Shown here: positions 8,601-17,465 of the stretch, one piece after another
Numbering within the stretch: the first letter of the stretch is position 1
How the letters are laid out: each line of letters opens with the position of its first letter
Origin: Acidobacteriota bacterium
GTDB taxonomy: Bacteria > Acidobacteriota > Terriglobia > Bryobacterales > Bryobacteraceae
DNA: 64,000 bases
Reading direction: 5' to 3'
Assembly (NCBI GenBank): GCA_025352795.1
Contig: JANXSF010000013.1
Coordinates: forward strand, 1 to 64,000
Notes under the pieces: model-generated
Database searches by the model: none
Told to the model about the DNA's origin: nothing
What the model saw: the letters and a program-made list of their open reading frames with translations, nothing else
Program-made: the position numbers and the translations under genes

Positions 8601-9608
8601 GAGTTTCTGGAACCATTGCTGGAACAATTTCAACGCGGTTCCATTGACGCCCAACGGCGTGCGGAATTGACCCGTCCATTAGAGCGGTTGTTCAGTCGGG
8701 CTCGTTGGAACTTGCCGAAGACCGATGAACAACAGCGTCTGTTTTATTCCCTTATGATTCCCAAGTTCACACCAGAACGTGGTGTGTTGGAAGAAAATAC
8801 ACGTGAGTTGAAACAGATGGATTCCGATTCCGCCGATTGGTTTCTTGCGCGTTCACTTGGCCGCGTGGTGCACGCCAATGCCGACCTTCAAACTGACAAT
8901 TTGTTCGCATTCATGCCGGAAAAGTACAATACTCCGATGGATGAAATGGTTTGGTTGCCCAGCATTTCCTGGATGTTGACGTATAAAAAACCCATGCCGG
9001 AAGTGGCCGGGAATGCGCCCTCTGTCGATCCCTATAAAAACTTTCGTGACCGTGCCACGCAGTTGCTGATTAAGGAACTAACCACGCCCAATGTTGATTC
9101 GCGGCTGAAGTCGGAAGCCATGCGCCTGGCCACCGATGTTCAGGTTCGCGATTTACCGCAAGTGAAAGCTGTTCTGGAAAAGCAGCGTCCTGCATATTAT
9201 GAAGCCCAGCCCGCTGAAGTAATGGCCATGTCACCCGATTGGAAGCGTAACTTTGAATACTTCCGCAAATGGGTTGTGCCCGAATTGATGAAGCCACAGC
9301 GTGAAGACGAACGCGCTTGCCTAAGCTGTCATGCGGTGGCGGGGCGAGTTCCTTCTATGGAATTGGTAGATCACAAAGACGGATTCATGAGTGATAAAAC
9401 TGTCTACGCGAATTACAAACTTCTGCAGGAACGAGTGAATGAAACCAACGTGGAACAAAGTAAGCTGCTGCGCAAACCGTTGAACGTCCAATCAGGCAAA
9501 GAAGATGGACATCAAGGTGGTCGGCGCTTTAATCCAGAGGATCGCGGCTATCAGATTCTGCGCCGCTGGGTGCTGGATACGGCACAATTAAAACAAGGCC
9601 AAAAATGA
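5634..9608 (+). CDS. Giant exported cytochrome c protein with two heme sites
   Basis: A 1324-residue protein with a signal peptide (MFKRFPFLAFLATSTFAA) and two c-type heme motifs far apart: CMSCH at about 336-340 and CLSCH at about 1229-1233. Between them lie alpha-helical repeats, including segments like prenyltransferase/squalene-cyclase repeats (LALTALHSLGYTDNDP, then QDTYGRWNNHALTGFVTTAY) and HEAT-like stretches. The N-terminal third has Ig-like or PPC-like beta domains. It probably works in the periplasm as an electron-transfer or oxidation enzyme; the substrate is unknown. The ATG at 5634 is preferred over an upstream in-frame TTG because it begins the signal peptide. It overlaps the next gene by 4 bp. 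Confidence 0.8.
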   Translation: MFKRFPFLAFLATSTFAATVDFAGQYNQPQQIAAGQIVEISVGLPEPSKLPVNGRIAVEWEGYRKVLHALDPDFYMLWRAPKSGNYTLKVTKVEDEESIFNLPRWRETGIIPKITAFPRLTSWPIGAKTKLRAVIRPVNFGESKRSMIVEVEPNDSIATAQAIAIGASGGEETLHITGSADDIEYFDNGKVGEAGLDWFRIDFKGTSPRLFTANLTVADPLVVHQVLFYTADGKEFREGANANERVHQQQESHRTEISRTLQPGGVYYLKVEANSPGYEVELRLRDLAPYSDPRKAVRQAMYDHMAQVDAWLLNRPRGAAVERRIRDVGNLMGTHCMSCHTQSGVWGPAVAIANGYKVENVANLRHLITVMYECLRPTNTLKDAANNTSLAPLDLGDGPAGTRAAGFNVSTIEKQIAPKRLHSAQQIRAANHVLQSADPSGINAAGPGSNVGQSIVYRFAGTILRTAFDKTRNDKYLIALEEKAQSILGVVPRYNDDLSNRILFFQEVFPKNYVALKEDSDEAKNFVARASAQVAADERRIRQTQRPDGMWQFDAGKTENMGATWNIKQDEKDIDPAPTALALTALHSLGYTDNDPVVKRGVEALLRRQDTYGRWNNHALTGFVTTAYTLHALSRLYPDNAAKPTAADFEIRDKESLADTVARFREMAQLGFAENDRNFLPYVIPGTQHESPQVRYWAFIALGAIHDERYIEQQLKGLGDPVKMVREAARWGMRQTLIDDKGWDYLYPAYQNGDDLTRESIAAALIMRTDGVMTHTSANYAKLGATFDQMMNRDAHPGVRAWSSRAAWNWWIWNQPIRNSLNQAFFNLLETAEPNALAEISKRYQTEALFIVNGQRANPSSEHQYPELNQLFDKISKRIDQPNNQLVVQRLVNIASTFYNQAGGDGGPGQMGYVTPKSGEMIGKAVLSYWQGATSKEQVRLAVEAAALAPYEALQNKLLNFSTTGDEELRTIAATSISDPRVITLPGTQEFLEPLLEQFQRGSIDAQRRAELTRPLERLFSRARWNLPKTDEQQRLFYSLMIPKFTPERGVLEENTRELKQMDSDSADWFLARSLGRVVHANADLQTDNLFAFMPEKYNTPMDEMVWLPSISWMLTYKKPMPEVAGNAPSVDPYKNFRDRATQLLIKELTTPNVDSRLKSEAMRLATDVQVRDLPQVKAVLEKQRPAYYEAQPAEVMAMSPDWKRNFEYFRKWVVPELMKPQREDERACLSCHAVAGRVPSMELVDHKDGFMSDKTVYANYKLLQERVNETNVEQSKLLRKPLNVQSGKEDGHQGGRRFNPEDRGYQILRRWVLDTAQLKQGQK

Positions 9609-12600
9609 ACAAACCATCGCTGGACGATAGGTATACAAAAGAGAGTGGAATTGTTTATCTAACCGGCATTCAAGCGTTAGTGCGATTGCCCTTAGAGCAG
9701 ATGCGTCGCGACCATGCAGCAGGGTTGAACACAGCGTCATTTATATCTGGATATGAAGGTTCGCCGCTGGGTGGCTATGATCTGACGTTGAATCGCGCTT
9801 CCAAATTATTGCGGGAATCGAATGTGCATTTCGTACCTGGAGTGAATGAAGAGTTAGCCGCAACAGCCGTGTGGGGCAGCCAGATGCTGCACTTATTCAA
9901 GAAACAAAAAGTGGATGGAGTGGTTGGTTATTGGTATGGTAAGGGGCCTGGTGTGGACCGCGCTGGGGATGCTTTACGTCACGCGAATCTTTCCGGCACT
10001 GGACCCAACTCCGCCGCCATTGCCTTGGCTGGCGATGACCATGCCTGCAAGAGTTCCACCATTCCGCATCAAAGCGATTTCAGTTTGATGAACCTGGGCA
10101 TCCCAACGTTTTACCCTGGAACTTCTGGCGAAATAATTGAGTTCGGTCTGCATGCCATTGCCCTTTCCCGTTGGTCTGGAAATTGGGTGGGCATGAAGAT
10201 GGTGACCAATGTTTGCGATGGTGGCAGCACTGTGGAACTTTCGCCGCAGCTACCGAAGATCCAGTTGCCGGAAGGCTTCACAAAACATATTGATGAGAAA
10301 ATGATTGCGCCGTTCACATTGAAGTTAGAGATGGAAGTGAACCGACGTCGGCTGGAAGCTGCCCGCGCTTATGCACGTTTGAACACTGTGAATCGCTGCT
10401 TTGGCGCAAAGCAAGGGGCCAAGTTGGGGATAGTTTCTGCGGGAAAAGCCTTTTACGATTTGATGCAGGCACTTTCCGATGTGGGCATTGGGCGCGCGGA
10501 ACTGGAGCGTCTTGGAATTCGTGTAGCGCAGTTTGGGATGACCTTCCCCATTGAACCCAACTTCGCCCGTGAGTTCGCTGAAGGGTTGGAAACAATTCTG
10601 GTTGTCGAGGAAAAGCGCAGCTTTTTAGAATTGCAATTACGCGACGTCTTGTATAACCTGCCGATGCGTCCGCTGATTTTGGGCAAGGAAGATGAACGTG
10701 GCGAAGCGTTGCTTTCTGCCGGTGGTGAGTTCGATGCCGATGTTGTGGCAAGGCTGCTGGCCGGACGTTTGGAGCAATCATCGGGCCTGGAAACCATTAA
10801 AGCGCGACGCCAATTATTAGAAGCCATCGGCTTGCGACCCGCATCTTTTTCCCCACCCCGCCGTCCCAACTACTGCAGTGGATGCCCACATAACCGCTCC
10901 ACAATATTGCTGCCAGGGCAAATTGCAGGCGGCGGGATTGGATGCAGCGGCATGGGTGTAATGCTGCATTCGGTGGATCGTGGTTACGACTTTGCACCAC
11001 AGATGGGCGGTGAAGGGGCCATGTGGATTGGCATGCATCGCTTTGTAGATCAGAACCACATTTTCCAAAACATGGGCGATGGCACGCTGGCCCACTCTGG
11101 TCAATTGGCGATTAACGCCGCGATTGCCAGTGGTGCCAACATCACTTATAAAATTCTTTACAACTCCGCAGTTGCCATGACTGGTGGACAAAAAGCCGAA
11201 GGGCAACTTGCCATTCCGGCGCTCACCAGAAAATTGGCGGCTGAAGGCGTGGTGCGGACTGTAGTGCTGACCGAGTTCCTGGACAACTATGCGCAGGTGG
11301 ACTTGGCATCGAACGCCGAGGCTCGGGATCGGTTGGAACTGGAACGAACTTTGGCTGAGATGGAAAAGATTCCGGGCGTCAGTGCAATCATTTACGATCA
11401 ACAATGCGCTGCGGAAAAGCGTCGGGAACGGTCGCGCGGTATTCAGGCCGAGCCCACGAAACGGCTGGTGATTCACGAAGAAGTTTGCGAAGGCTGTGGC
11501 GATTGTGTGAAGCAATCCAACTGTATGAGTCTGCATCCGGTGGAAACTCCGCTAGGGCAGAAGATTCGAATACATCAATCGTCGTGCAACAAAGATTATT
11601 CATGCGCACTGGGTGATTGTCCGTCGTTTGTCACTGTTAATGTGAAATCAGGCACGGGCTTGCGCCGCAAGAAACTTCCTGATCTTCCTTCTATAGAGGT
11701 CCCGGAACCGACGCGGATGGCAAGCATCGGCGCGAATGGATATCGAATTCTGGGCCCTGGTATTGGCGGCACTGGAGTGGTCACAGTGAACGCGTTGTTG
11801 GCCCAAGCTGCGCTGTTGGACGGCCTGCATGTGTTGACTTTAGATCAAACAGGGCTTGCGCAAAAGGGTGGCGCAGTGGTTTCACACATCCTCATTGGCA
11901 ACACTCCACTGGAAGGTGCGAACAAGACGAACGCAGCCAATCTTGATCTTTTGCTAGGCTTTGATCTTCTTGGTGCCAGCAGTAATGAGACGTTGAAAAC
12001 TACGCATCCAGAGCGGACCACCGCAGTGGTTAATACGGCGGAAATCCCCACTGGCGATTCTATCCGTGCTCGGACACATCTTGTCGGCGATGGTCGACTG
12101 GTAGACCTGATCGCGTCGCTGACAAAACGCGGCCACAATGTTTTCTTCGACGCATCGCGATTGGCCGAACAACTTTTCGGATCCCACATTTACGTCAACT
12201 TGCTGATGCTCGGAACGGCTTGGCAAGCAGGCCTGATCCCCATTTCGCGAAAGTCGATAGAAGAATCCATCCGGCTGAATGGCATTGCGGTGGAAAAGAA
12301 TTTGCAGGTTTTCAATTGGGGTCGAAAGGTGTATCAGGATTCGGCGTGGGTGGAACAGTTGCTTGCTCCGCCTGCAAAAACCCAAGAGGCCTTAGACTAT
12401 GTTGCGCGGTTGACTGCTTACCAAGGCAAGGAATATGCTGCAGAGTTCCAAACGTTCTGCGCAACAATCCCAAGTGACGTGCGACCGCTGGTGGAACGAA
12501 ATTTGTATAAGCTGATGGCCATTAAAGATGAGTATGAAGTGGCCCGCCTGTTGACTTCGGCTGACTTCCGCCAGCAGTTAAATCAAAAGTGGGAATCCGT

Positions 12601-12964
12601 CGAATCTATCGGGTTTAACTTGCATCCGCCGTTGTTGCGTCGCTTAGGATTGAAGCACAAATTAACTTTGCCCCTTTGGACTTTGAAATTACTGGCACCG
12701 CTGAAAGTGCTGCGGGGAACACCTTTCGACGTGTTTGGGTATTCGGATCTGCGACGTCGTGAAGTAGCGTTGATTGCCTGGTATAAGGGTTTGATGAGCG
12801 AAGCAATCGCTACCGGAGACATGGAACATGCCCGCGAAATGGCGGCCCTGCCCGATCAGATTCGCGGGTATGAAAATATTCGGCGGGCGAGTATGGATCG
12901 CGTTCAGGAGTTGGCTAAAACTAAGTGCGCAGTTCGTAACCCTGCTGCTCCAACCCTTGGATGA
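9605..12964 (+). CDS. Fused indolepyruvate ferredoxin oxidoreductase
   Basis: A 1119-residue fusion of the catalytic alpha and gamma parts of a thiamine-diphosphate 2-oxoacid:ferredoxin oxidoreductase. It should decarboxylate aryl-pyruvates or related 2-oxoacids to acyl-CoA and pass electrons to ferredoxin. N-terminal pyrimidine-binding domain (YEGSPLGGYD), CSGCPH near 424, a TPP-binding segment (MGGEGAMWIG, then NMGDGT), an iron-sulfur motif with Cys628, 631, 634 and 640, more Cys after it (SSCNKDYSC), and a gamma domain (GIGGTGVVTVNALLAQ) appear in order. Its start overlaps the cytochrome gene by 4 bp, which is unusual for a cytoplasmic ferredoxin enzyme. Its 3' end overlaps convergent pheT by 44 bp. 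Confidence 0.88.
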   Translation: MNKPSLDDRYTKESGIVYLTGIQALVRLPLEQMRRDHAAGLNTASFISGYEGSPLGGYDLTLNRASKLLRESNVHFVPGVNEELAATAVWGSQMLHLFKKQKVDGVVGYWYGKGPGVDRAGDALRHANLSGTGPNSAAIALAGDDHACKSSTIPHQSDFSLMNLGIPTFYPGTSGEIIEFGLHAIALSRWSGNWVGMKMVTNVCDGGSTVELSPQLPKIQLPEGFTKHIDEKMIAPFTLKLEMEVNRRRLEAARAYARLNTVNRCFGAKQGAKLGIVSAGKAFYDLMQALSDVGIGRAELERLGIRVAQFGMTFPIEPNFAREFAEGLETILVVEEKRSFLELQLRDVLYNLPMRPLILGKEDERGEALLSAGGEFDADVVARLLAGRLEQSSGLETIKARRQLLEAIGLRPASFSPPRRPNYCSGCPHNRSTILLPGQIAGGGIGCSGMGVMLHSVDRGYDFAPQMGGEGAMWIGMHRFVDQNHIFQNMGDGTLAHSGQLAINAAIASGANITYKILYNSAVAMTGGQKAEGQLAIPALTRKLAAEGVVRTVVLTEFLDNYAQVDLASNAEARDRLELERTLAEMEKIPGVSAIIYDQQCAAEKRRERSRGIQAEPTKRLVIHEEVCEGCGDCVKQSNCMSLHPVETPLGQKIRIHQSSCNKDYSCALGDCPSFVTVNVKSGTGLRRKKLPDLPSIEVPEPTRMASIGANGYRILGPGIGGTGVVTVNALLAQAALLDGLHVLTLDQTGLAQKGGAVVSHILIGNTPLEGANKTNAANLDLLLGFDLLGASSNETLKTTHPERTTAVVNTAEIPTGDSIRARTHLVGDGRLVDLIASLTKRGHNVFFDASRLAEQLFGSHIYVNLLMLGTAWQAGLIPISRKSIEESIRLNGIAVEKNLQVFNWGRKVYQDSAWVEQLLAPPAKTQEALDYVARLTAYQGKEYAAEFQTFCATIPSDVRPLVERNLYKLMAIKDEYEVARLLTSADFRQQLNQKWESVESIGFNLHPPLLRRLGLKHKLTLPLWTLKLLAPLKVLRGTPFDVFGYSDLRRREVALIAWYKGLMSEAIATGDMEHAREMAALPDQIRGYENIRRASMDRVQELAKTKCAVRNPAAPTLG

Positions 12965-15230
12965 TTCGTTGCCGCACAACAGTGACTTCTTCACTGGTGA
13001 GTGTGCGATCCGCAGCACCGAGTGTGATTCGGAAGCTGACCGACTTGACGTCATCCGATAGCGGAGCACCTGTGTATTGCCGCAGATATTCTAACGACAC
13101 AAGTTCGCCGCCGCTCAATAGACGTGTCTTCATTTCCAAATTGCCGATCAACTCTCGCAGTCCACACACGATAGATAGATCGAAAGCGCTGATGGGGAAG
13201 CGCTGTATTTTTTGGAACTTTGTAGCGGTCGTTTGCAGAGCAAACACTTTTTCCAGATTCAGATCCACAACAGCAGCACGACCCACTTCCACAATGTTGG
13301 GGTGGAACTCAAACAATCTGCCAACCACTTCGCCATTCCCAAGCAGTTCTGCAGTGCGTGCCGGATGCTCATAACCACGCGCAGCCACAGGCTGCAACAC
13401 GCAACCGGGCATCAAACTTTCAGCCAGACGCTTCAACTCAAACAAGCCTGCAGTGCCATCGTCTTTGGCAAAGCACACCGCCACCAAATGAGGAACCTCA
13501 TTCGGTAACCCTTCCTTTTGCGGGTGAATTTCTTTGCCGATTTCGAACAACCGAAACGTGGCAAAATGTTTTGCGTTCTCACGAATGTTGCGCAGCATCC
13601 CTGGCAACAGACTGGACCGCAAAAGATCCTGACCTTGAATAATTGGGTTCAACACACCCACATGATCTGCAACGGCAAATCCGAAAGGCTCCACTTCAAC
13701 CTTGCTCAGAAACGAATAGTTATAAGCTTCCGTGAATCCTACCGCTGCGCACTGTTGGCGCAATCGCCGATGAAACAAGCGCTCTGGACTGGCTGGCGGC
13801 ACCACTGCTGGTGAAGCTGGCGCTGTGGGCGGAATGGATTCATACCCAATCATTCGGCCCACTTCTTCCACAAGGTCATCCTTAATCGAAACGTCCTTGG
13901 TCGCGCGCCAGGAAGGCACTTCCACTTGCAACACGCCTGGCGATGTTTCCGTAACGCCGAATTGTAAACGGGTGAGGATATCCACCACTTCAACCAGCGA
14001 TATGGGACGGCCCAACTTCGCTTCCAGCCATTTCAAAGAAAGCTCAATGGGCGCAGCCGAAGCAGGAAGTTTTTTCAAATCAACCAAGCCCCCAACCAGA
14101 CGAATTCCCGGGCACACTTGTTCCAATAAAGGAATGGCGCGAGCCAAAGCACGAACTGTATTGGCGGGATCCTGCGCCTTTTCAAAACGCATGGATGCAT
14201 CGGTACGCAGCTTCAATTTCGATGATGTCTTGCGCACATTGCTGGCATTGAAATTTGCCGATTCCAACAGAATACGGGTTGTCCCGGCGTCCGTCGCCGA
14301 ATCTGCTCCGCCCATCACGCCAGCAATCGCCACGTTGCCCTGAGGATCGGCAATCACTAAATTTGACGAATCCAACGTGTAGGTTTCGCCGTTCAACGCC
14401 TTGGCCTGTTCGCCCTCACTGGCGCGGCGCACAATGATTTTCAGATCGTGAATTTTATCAGCATCAAACGCATGCATGGGCTGCGCCAGTTCTGCTGCAA
14501 TGTAGTTGGTGATGTCCACCACGTTGCTGATGGGATTCAATCCCACGGCATGAAGTCGATACTGAAACCATAACGGTGAAGGTTGAATCTTAACGTTTTC
14601 AAACAACAAGGCACTGTAGCGTGGGCATAGTGCGTAATCTTCAATAGTCACGGCAATAGACGAATCGCCAACGGGCAATAGGGAAAGGTCTACCAGATCT
14701 TTCAAGGGAAGATCAAGAATCGCGGCCACTTCCCGCGCCATACCGTAATGACCCCACAAATCGGGACGATGCGTTAAAGACTTATTGTCGATCTCAACCA
14801 GAATATCGGGCTCACAATCAGTGATCGCTTCCCCTGGCCAAAGTCCTTCGAGCTCAATAATACCGGCATGATCGCCGCTGATTTGTAGTTCTGAAGCACT
14901 GGCTAACATGCCATCGCTTTCCACGCCGGATACCTTTTTAAGACCAACGGGGAAGTACGCCGTCGTCAGGCCCACTCGGCAATTGGCAGCGCCACAAACC
15001 ACTGTCTTCACTCCATAACGTCCGGTGTCCACAATGGCCTTCACATTATGGCTGCCTTCAATTGGTTCAACAGACATAACTTTTGCCGCACAAACACTAG
15101 CGAAATGCGTCCCGTGTTCTTCAACGCCTTCGCATTCGGCGGTCTTCGTGGTGATCAAGTGACCAAGCTTGCCTGCGTCCACATCCAGCGGACCAACAAA
15201 TTCAGCCATCCAGTTGCGAGAGAACTTCAC
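12921..15230 (-). CDS. pheT: Phenylalanine-tRNA ligase beta subunit
   Basis: Beta chain of the alpha2-beta2 synthetase that charges tRNA-Phe. At 769 residues it is near the usual bacterial length. An N-terminal tRNA-binding OB fold (residues about 40-150), the B3/B4 editing domain, B5 and a C-terminal anticodon-binding ferredoxin-like domain (RFPISAFDLSIVCGL, then a final VTVVRQRIIQGLEQQGYELRT-type segment) can be followed. It lies 15 bp downstream of pheS in the normal pheST order. Its last 44 bp overlap the end of the convergent oxidoreductase gene. Confidence 0.97.
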   Translation of the reverse strand: MKFSRNWMAEFVGPLDVDAGKLGHLITTKTAECEGVEEHGTHFASVCAAKVMSVEPIEGSHNVKAIVDTGRYGVKTVVCGAANCRVGLTTAYFPVGLKKVSGVESDGMLASASELQISGDHAGIIELEGLWPGEAITDCEPDILVEIDNKSLTHRPDLWGHYGMAREVAAILDLPLKDLVDLSLLPVGDSSIAVTIEDYALCPRYSALLFENVKIQPSPLWFQYRLHAVGLNPISNVVDITNYIAAELAQPMHAFDADKIHDLKIIVRRASEGEQAKALNGETYTLDSSNLVIADPQGNVAIAGVMGGADSATDAGTTRILLESANFNASNVRKTSSKLKLRTDASMRFEKAQDPANTVRALARAIPLLEQVCPGIRLVGGLVDLKKLPASAAPIELSLKWLEAKLGRPISLVEVVDILTRLQFGVTETSPGVLQVEVPSWRATKDVSIKDDLVEEVGRMIGYESIPPTAPASPAVVPPASPERLFHRRLRQQCAAVGFTEAYNYSFLSKVEVEPFGFAVADHVGVLNPIIQGQDLLRSSLLPGMLRNIRENAKHFATFRLFEIGKEIHPQKEGLPNEVPHLVAVCFAKDDGTAGLFELKRLAESLMPGCVLQPVAARGYEHPARTAELLGNGEVVGRLFEFHPNIVEVGRAAVVDLNLEKVFALQTTATKFQKIQRFPISAFDLSIVCGLRELIGNLEMKTRLLSGGELVSLEYLRQYTGAPLSDDVKSVSFRITLGAADRTLTSEEVTVVRQRIIQGLEQQGYELRT

Positions 15231-15245
15231 TGTATTCTTAGACTC

Positions 15246-16271
15246 CTAAAACTGTTTCAAGAAACGTAGATCGCCGCTTTGCAGCCAGCGGATATCGTCA
15301 ATGGCGTAGCGCATCATCACCAATCGCGTCAGGCCCAGGCCAAAAGCGAACCCGCCATATTCTTCAGGATCAATGCCCGCATTGCGCAACACATTGGGAT
15401 GCACCAGGCCGCAGGGCAACAGTTCCACCCATCCGGAATGTTTGCAAACCGGGCAGCCTGGACCACCGCAGATAAGACATTGAATATCTAACTCAAAACC
15501 AGGTTCCACGAATGGAAAATATCCGGGACGCAAACGCACCGTCACTTCCCGCTTGAAGATGCCCGCCAGCAGCGTTTTCATGAAGTAAATCAAGTTGGCA
15601 ATCGACACATTGCGATCAATCATCATGCCTTCTAATTGATAGAAAGTATGTTCGTGGCTGGCATCCACTTCTTCATTGCGGAACACGCGGCCGGGGGCGA
15701 TCATGCGCAAGGGTGGCCCCAACTTTTTCATGCCCCGAACTTGAACAGGCGACGTATGAGTGCGCAGCAGATGCCCGCCAGTGAGCCAGAACGTATCCTG
15801 CATGTCACGAGCCGGATGGTCGGTTGGAATGTTTAACGCATCGAAATTGTTGTTTTCAGTTTCCACTTCCGGCCCATCCAGCACAGTGAATCCTAACGAC
15901 ACAAACAAGTCTTCAATTTCCTGCTGAACCTGGGTACAAGGATGAATGCTGCCCGGACGCGTCCCTGATGCAGGCAACGTTAGATCAACCCATTCCGTAG
16001 CCAGGCGAGCATCGAGTGCAGCTTTATCGAAGGCAGCTTTGCGAACATCGAAATCCTGTTCCAACGAATTCTTCACCTGATTGAGCAATTTCCCTACCGA
16101 GGCTTTTTCCTCAGGCTTAAGATTCTTCATCTCTTTGCTTAACCCGGCCAGCGATCCGTTACGACCAAGATATTCCACGCGCACCGCTTCCAATGCATCG
16201 GACGTTGCCGCCGCGCTAATGGCCGCCTGTGCTTTGCTCGCGATCTGTTGCAGACTCTCTTCAATCATCAT
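15246..16271 (-). CDS. pheS: Phenylalanine-tRNA ligase alpha subunit
   Basis: Catalytic alpha chain of the phenylalanyl-tRNA synthetase, 341 residues, the usual size. An N-terminal coiled coil (residues 1-85) precedes the class II core with motif 2 (GRVFRNEEVDASHEHTFYQ) and motif 3 (GFAFGLGLTRLVMMRY). A Cys cluster CLICGGPGCPVC near residue 270, found in many bacterial PheS proteins, is present. The gene abuts the ankyrin gene upstream (adjacent stop and start) and is followed by pheT. Either of two adjacent Met codons may be the start. Confidence 0.97.
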   Translation of the reverse strand: MMIEESLQQIASKAQAAISAAATSDALEAVRVEYLGRNGSLAGLSKEMKNLKPEEKASVGKLLNQVKNSLEQDFDVRKAAFDKAALDARLATEWVDLTLPASGTRPGSIHPCTQVQQEIEDLFVSLGFTVLDGPEVETENNNFDALNIPTDHPARDMQDTFWLTGGHLLRTHTSPVQVRGMKKLGPPLRMIAPGRVFRNEEVDASHEHTFYQLEGMMIDRNVSIANLIYFMKTLLAGIFKREVTVRLRPGYFPFVEPGFELDIQCLICGGPGCPVCKHSGWVELLPCGLVHPNVLRNAGIDPEEYGGFAFGLGLTRLVMMRYAIDDIRWLQSGDLRFLKQF

Positions 16272-16922
16272 TTAACTCAATAATTCAACTACCCGCGTAT
16301 GACCTTTTTCACGAGCCATATCTATGGGCTTCTGCCCTTTTTCCGACAACGCAGTTGCATCGGCTTCGTGGGCCAACAACATCCGCACAATCTCTGCATC
16401 GCCACTAGCTGCTGCCGCATGAAGGGCAGTGTAGTTGCCATACTGACGAGCATTCACATCGGCCCCACCGGCCAGTAGCAGTGCCACCACTTCCTTGTTC
16501 CGACCCGCTGTGGCCGCGTGCAACGGTTGATTGGCCATGGTGTTTGCCGATTGATCGCGAACATTGGCACCCCTTTCCAGGAGCATTTCCACGGTTCCCA
16601 AATGTCCGAAAAAGCAGGCCAGGTGCAGCACGGTCCAACCATCGGAGGAATGTTCCACCAAGTGCACTTCGCCACTAGCCAGCATTTTCTGCAGCTGTTC
16701 GGTGTTGCCCATGGCCGCTGCGGCATAGCCATCCACTGCCGCACCAGCAGCAAGCAACATCAGAGTAATGGCCGGTTGTTTCATATAAACGGATAGCATC
16801 AGCGGAGCCATTCCAGCCGATCCTCCGCCGTTAAGCAGCGAGGCATCAGCTTGGACAAGCGCAGACGCCGCCGCTACATCGCCTTTTTGAATGGCTTCAT
16901 GCAGCTGTTGTGCAGTGGTCAC
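16272..16922 (-). CDS. Ankyrin-repeat protein
   Basis: A 216-residue protein made almost entirely of about six ankyrin repeats; examples are DGWTVLHLACFFGHLGTVEM and YGNYTALHAAAASGDAEIVR. It has no signal peptide or catalytic domain, so a cytoplasmic protein-binding role is likely, partner unknown. The GTG start at 16922 is supported by AAAGGGAG eight bases upstream. It sits directly before pheS, with no intergenic bases, and is probably cotranscribed; a functional link to translation is not implied. Confidence 0.85.
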   Translation of the reverse strand: MTTAQQLHEAIQKGDVAAASALVQADASLLNGGGSAGMAPLMLSVYMKQPAITLMLLAAGAAVDGYAAAAMGNTEQLQKMLASGEVHLVEHSSDGWTVLHLACFFGHLGTVEMLLERGANVRDQSANTMANQPLHAATAGRNKEVVALLLAGGADVNARQYGNYTALHAAAASGDAEIVRMLLAHEADATALSEKGQKPIDMAREKGHTRVVELLS

Positions 16923-16945
16923 AAGAACTACTCCCTTTGGGAAAA

Positions 16946-17407
16946 TCAGGCCGTCGGTTGGAACAATACGGGATCTTTAGTAGAGTCAAAAGCCAGGTGG
17001 TTCAAGTAGAAGGCCAACACATCCCGGTTCAGCTTGTCCTTGAAATTGTCAAAAGTCCGCTTCTGCCAATCGCCAGTCAAATAGGAATTCACGTCTGTCT
17101 CTTTGGCGAAAAAACCTTCTTCGTGAGGAATACCCAGAAAGTTTAGAACTTCAATGATAAGGTCCAAATGGCACACCAGAACGGCTTGCCCCAGGTCTGA
17201 AGCCAGTTCCTGATCCTTTTCCATAAGCCGCCCCCACAACCGCGGCTGAGCCTTGCGCAGCGTTTCTGCATTCAGCTTATTCAGGTGCAAACGTAACTTC
17301 ATTCTTTCGAAAAGCTGATACGTCTTTAGCTTGCCTAGGGAAATTGATCGCAGCAGTTGCCCGAAGGCCTCTTCGCCAAGGCCTTGGTAAATGTCAGAGA
17401 GCTCCAT
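16946..17407 (-). CDS. Conserved-looking protein of unknown function
   Basis: A 153-residue, mostly alpha-helical soluble protein with no recognisable motif. It begins MELSDIYQGLGEEAFGQLLR and carries charged helices (RMKLRLHLNKLNAETLRKAQ), suggesting a compact helical fold. The ATG at 17407 is preferred over the TTG one codon before it. It lies 23 bp upstream of the ankyrin gene and is divergent from the transketolase operon. I do not recognise the family. Confidence 0.7.
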   Translation of the reverse strand: MELSDIYQGLGEEAFGQLLRSISLGKLKTYQLFERMKLRLHLNKLNAETLRKAQPRLWGRLMEKDQELASDLGQAVLVCHLDLIIEVLNFLGIPHEEGFFAKETDVNSYLTGDWQKRTFDNFKDKLNRDVLAFYLNHLAFDSTKDPVLFQPTA

Positions 17408-17465
17408 CAAATGAAGAGTAGCATAACAGCGGCCCTTTGATGGAAAGTGCTACATTCTAAAGAGC

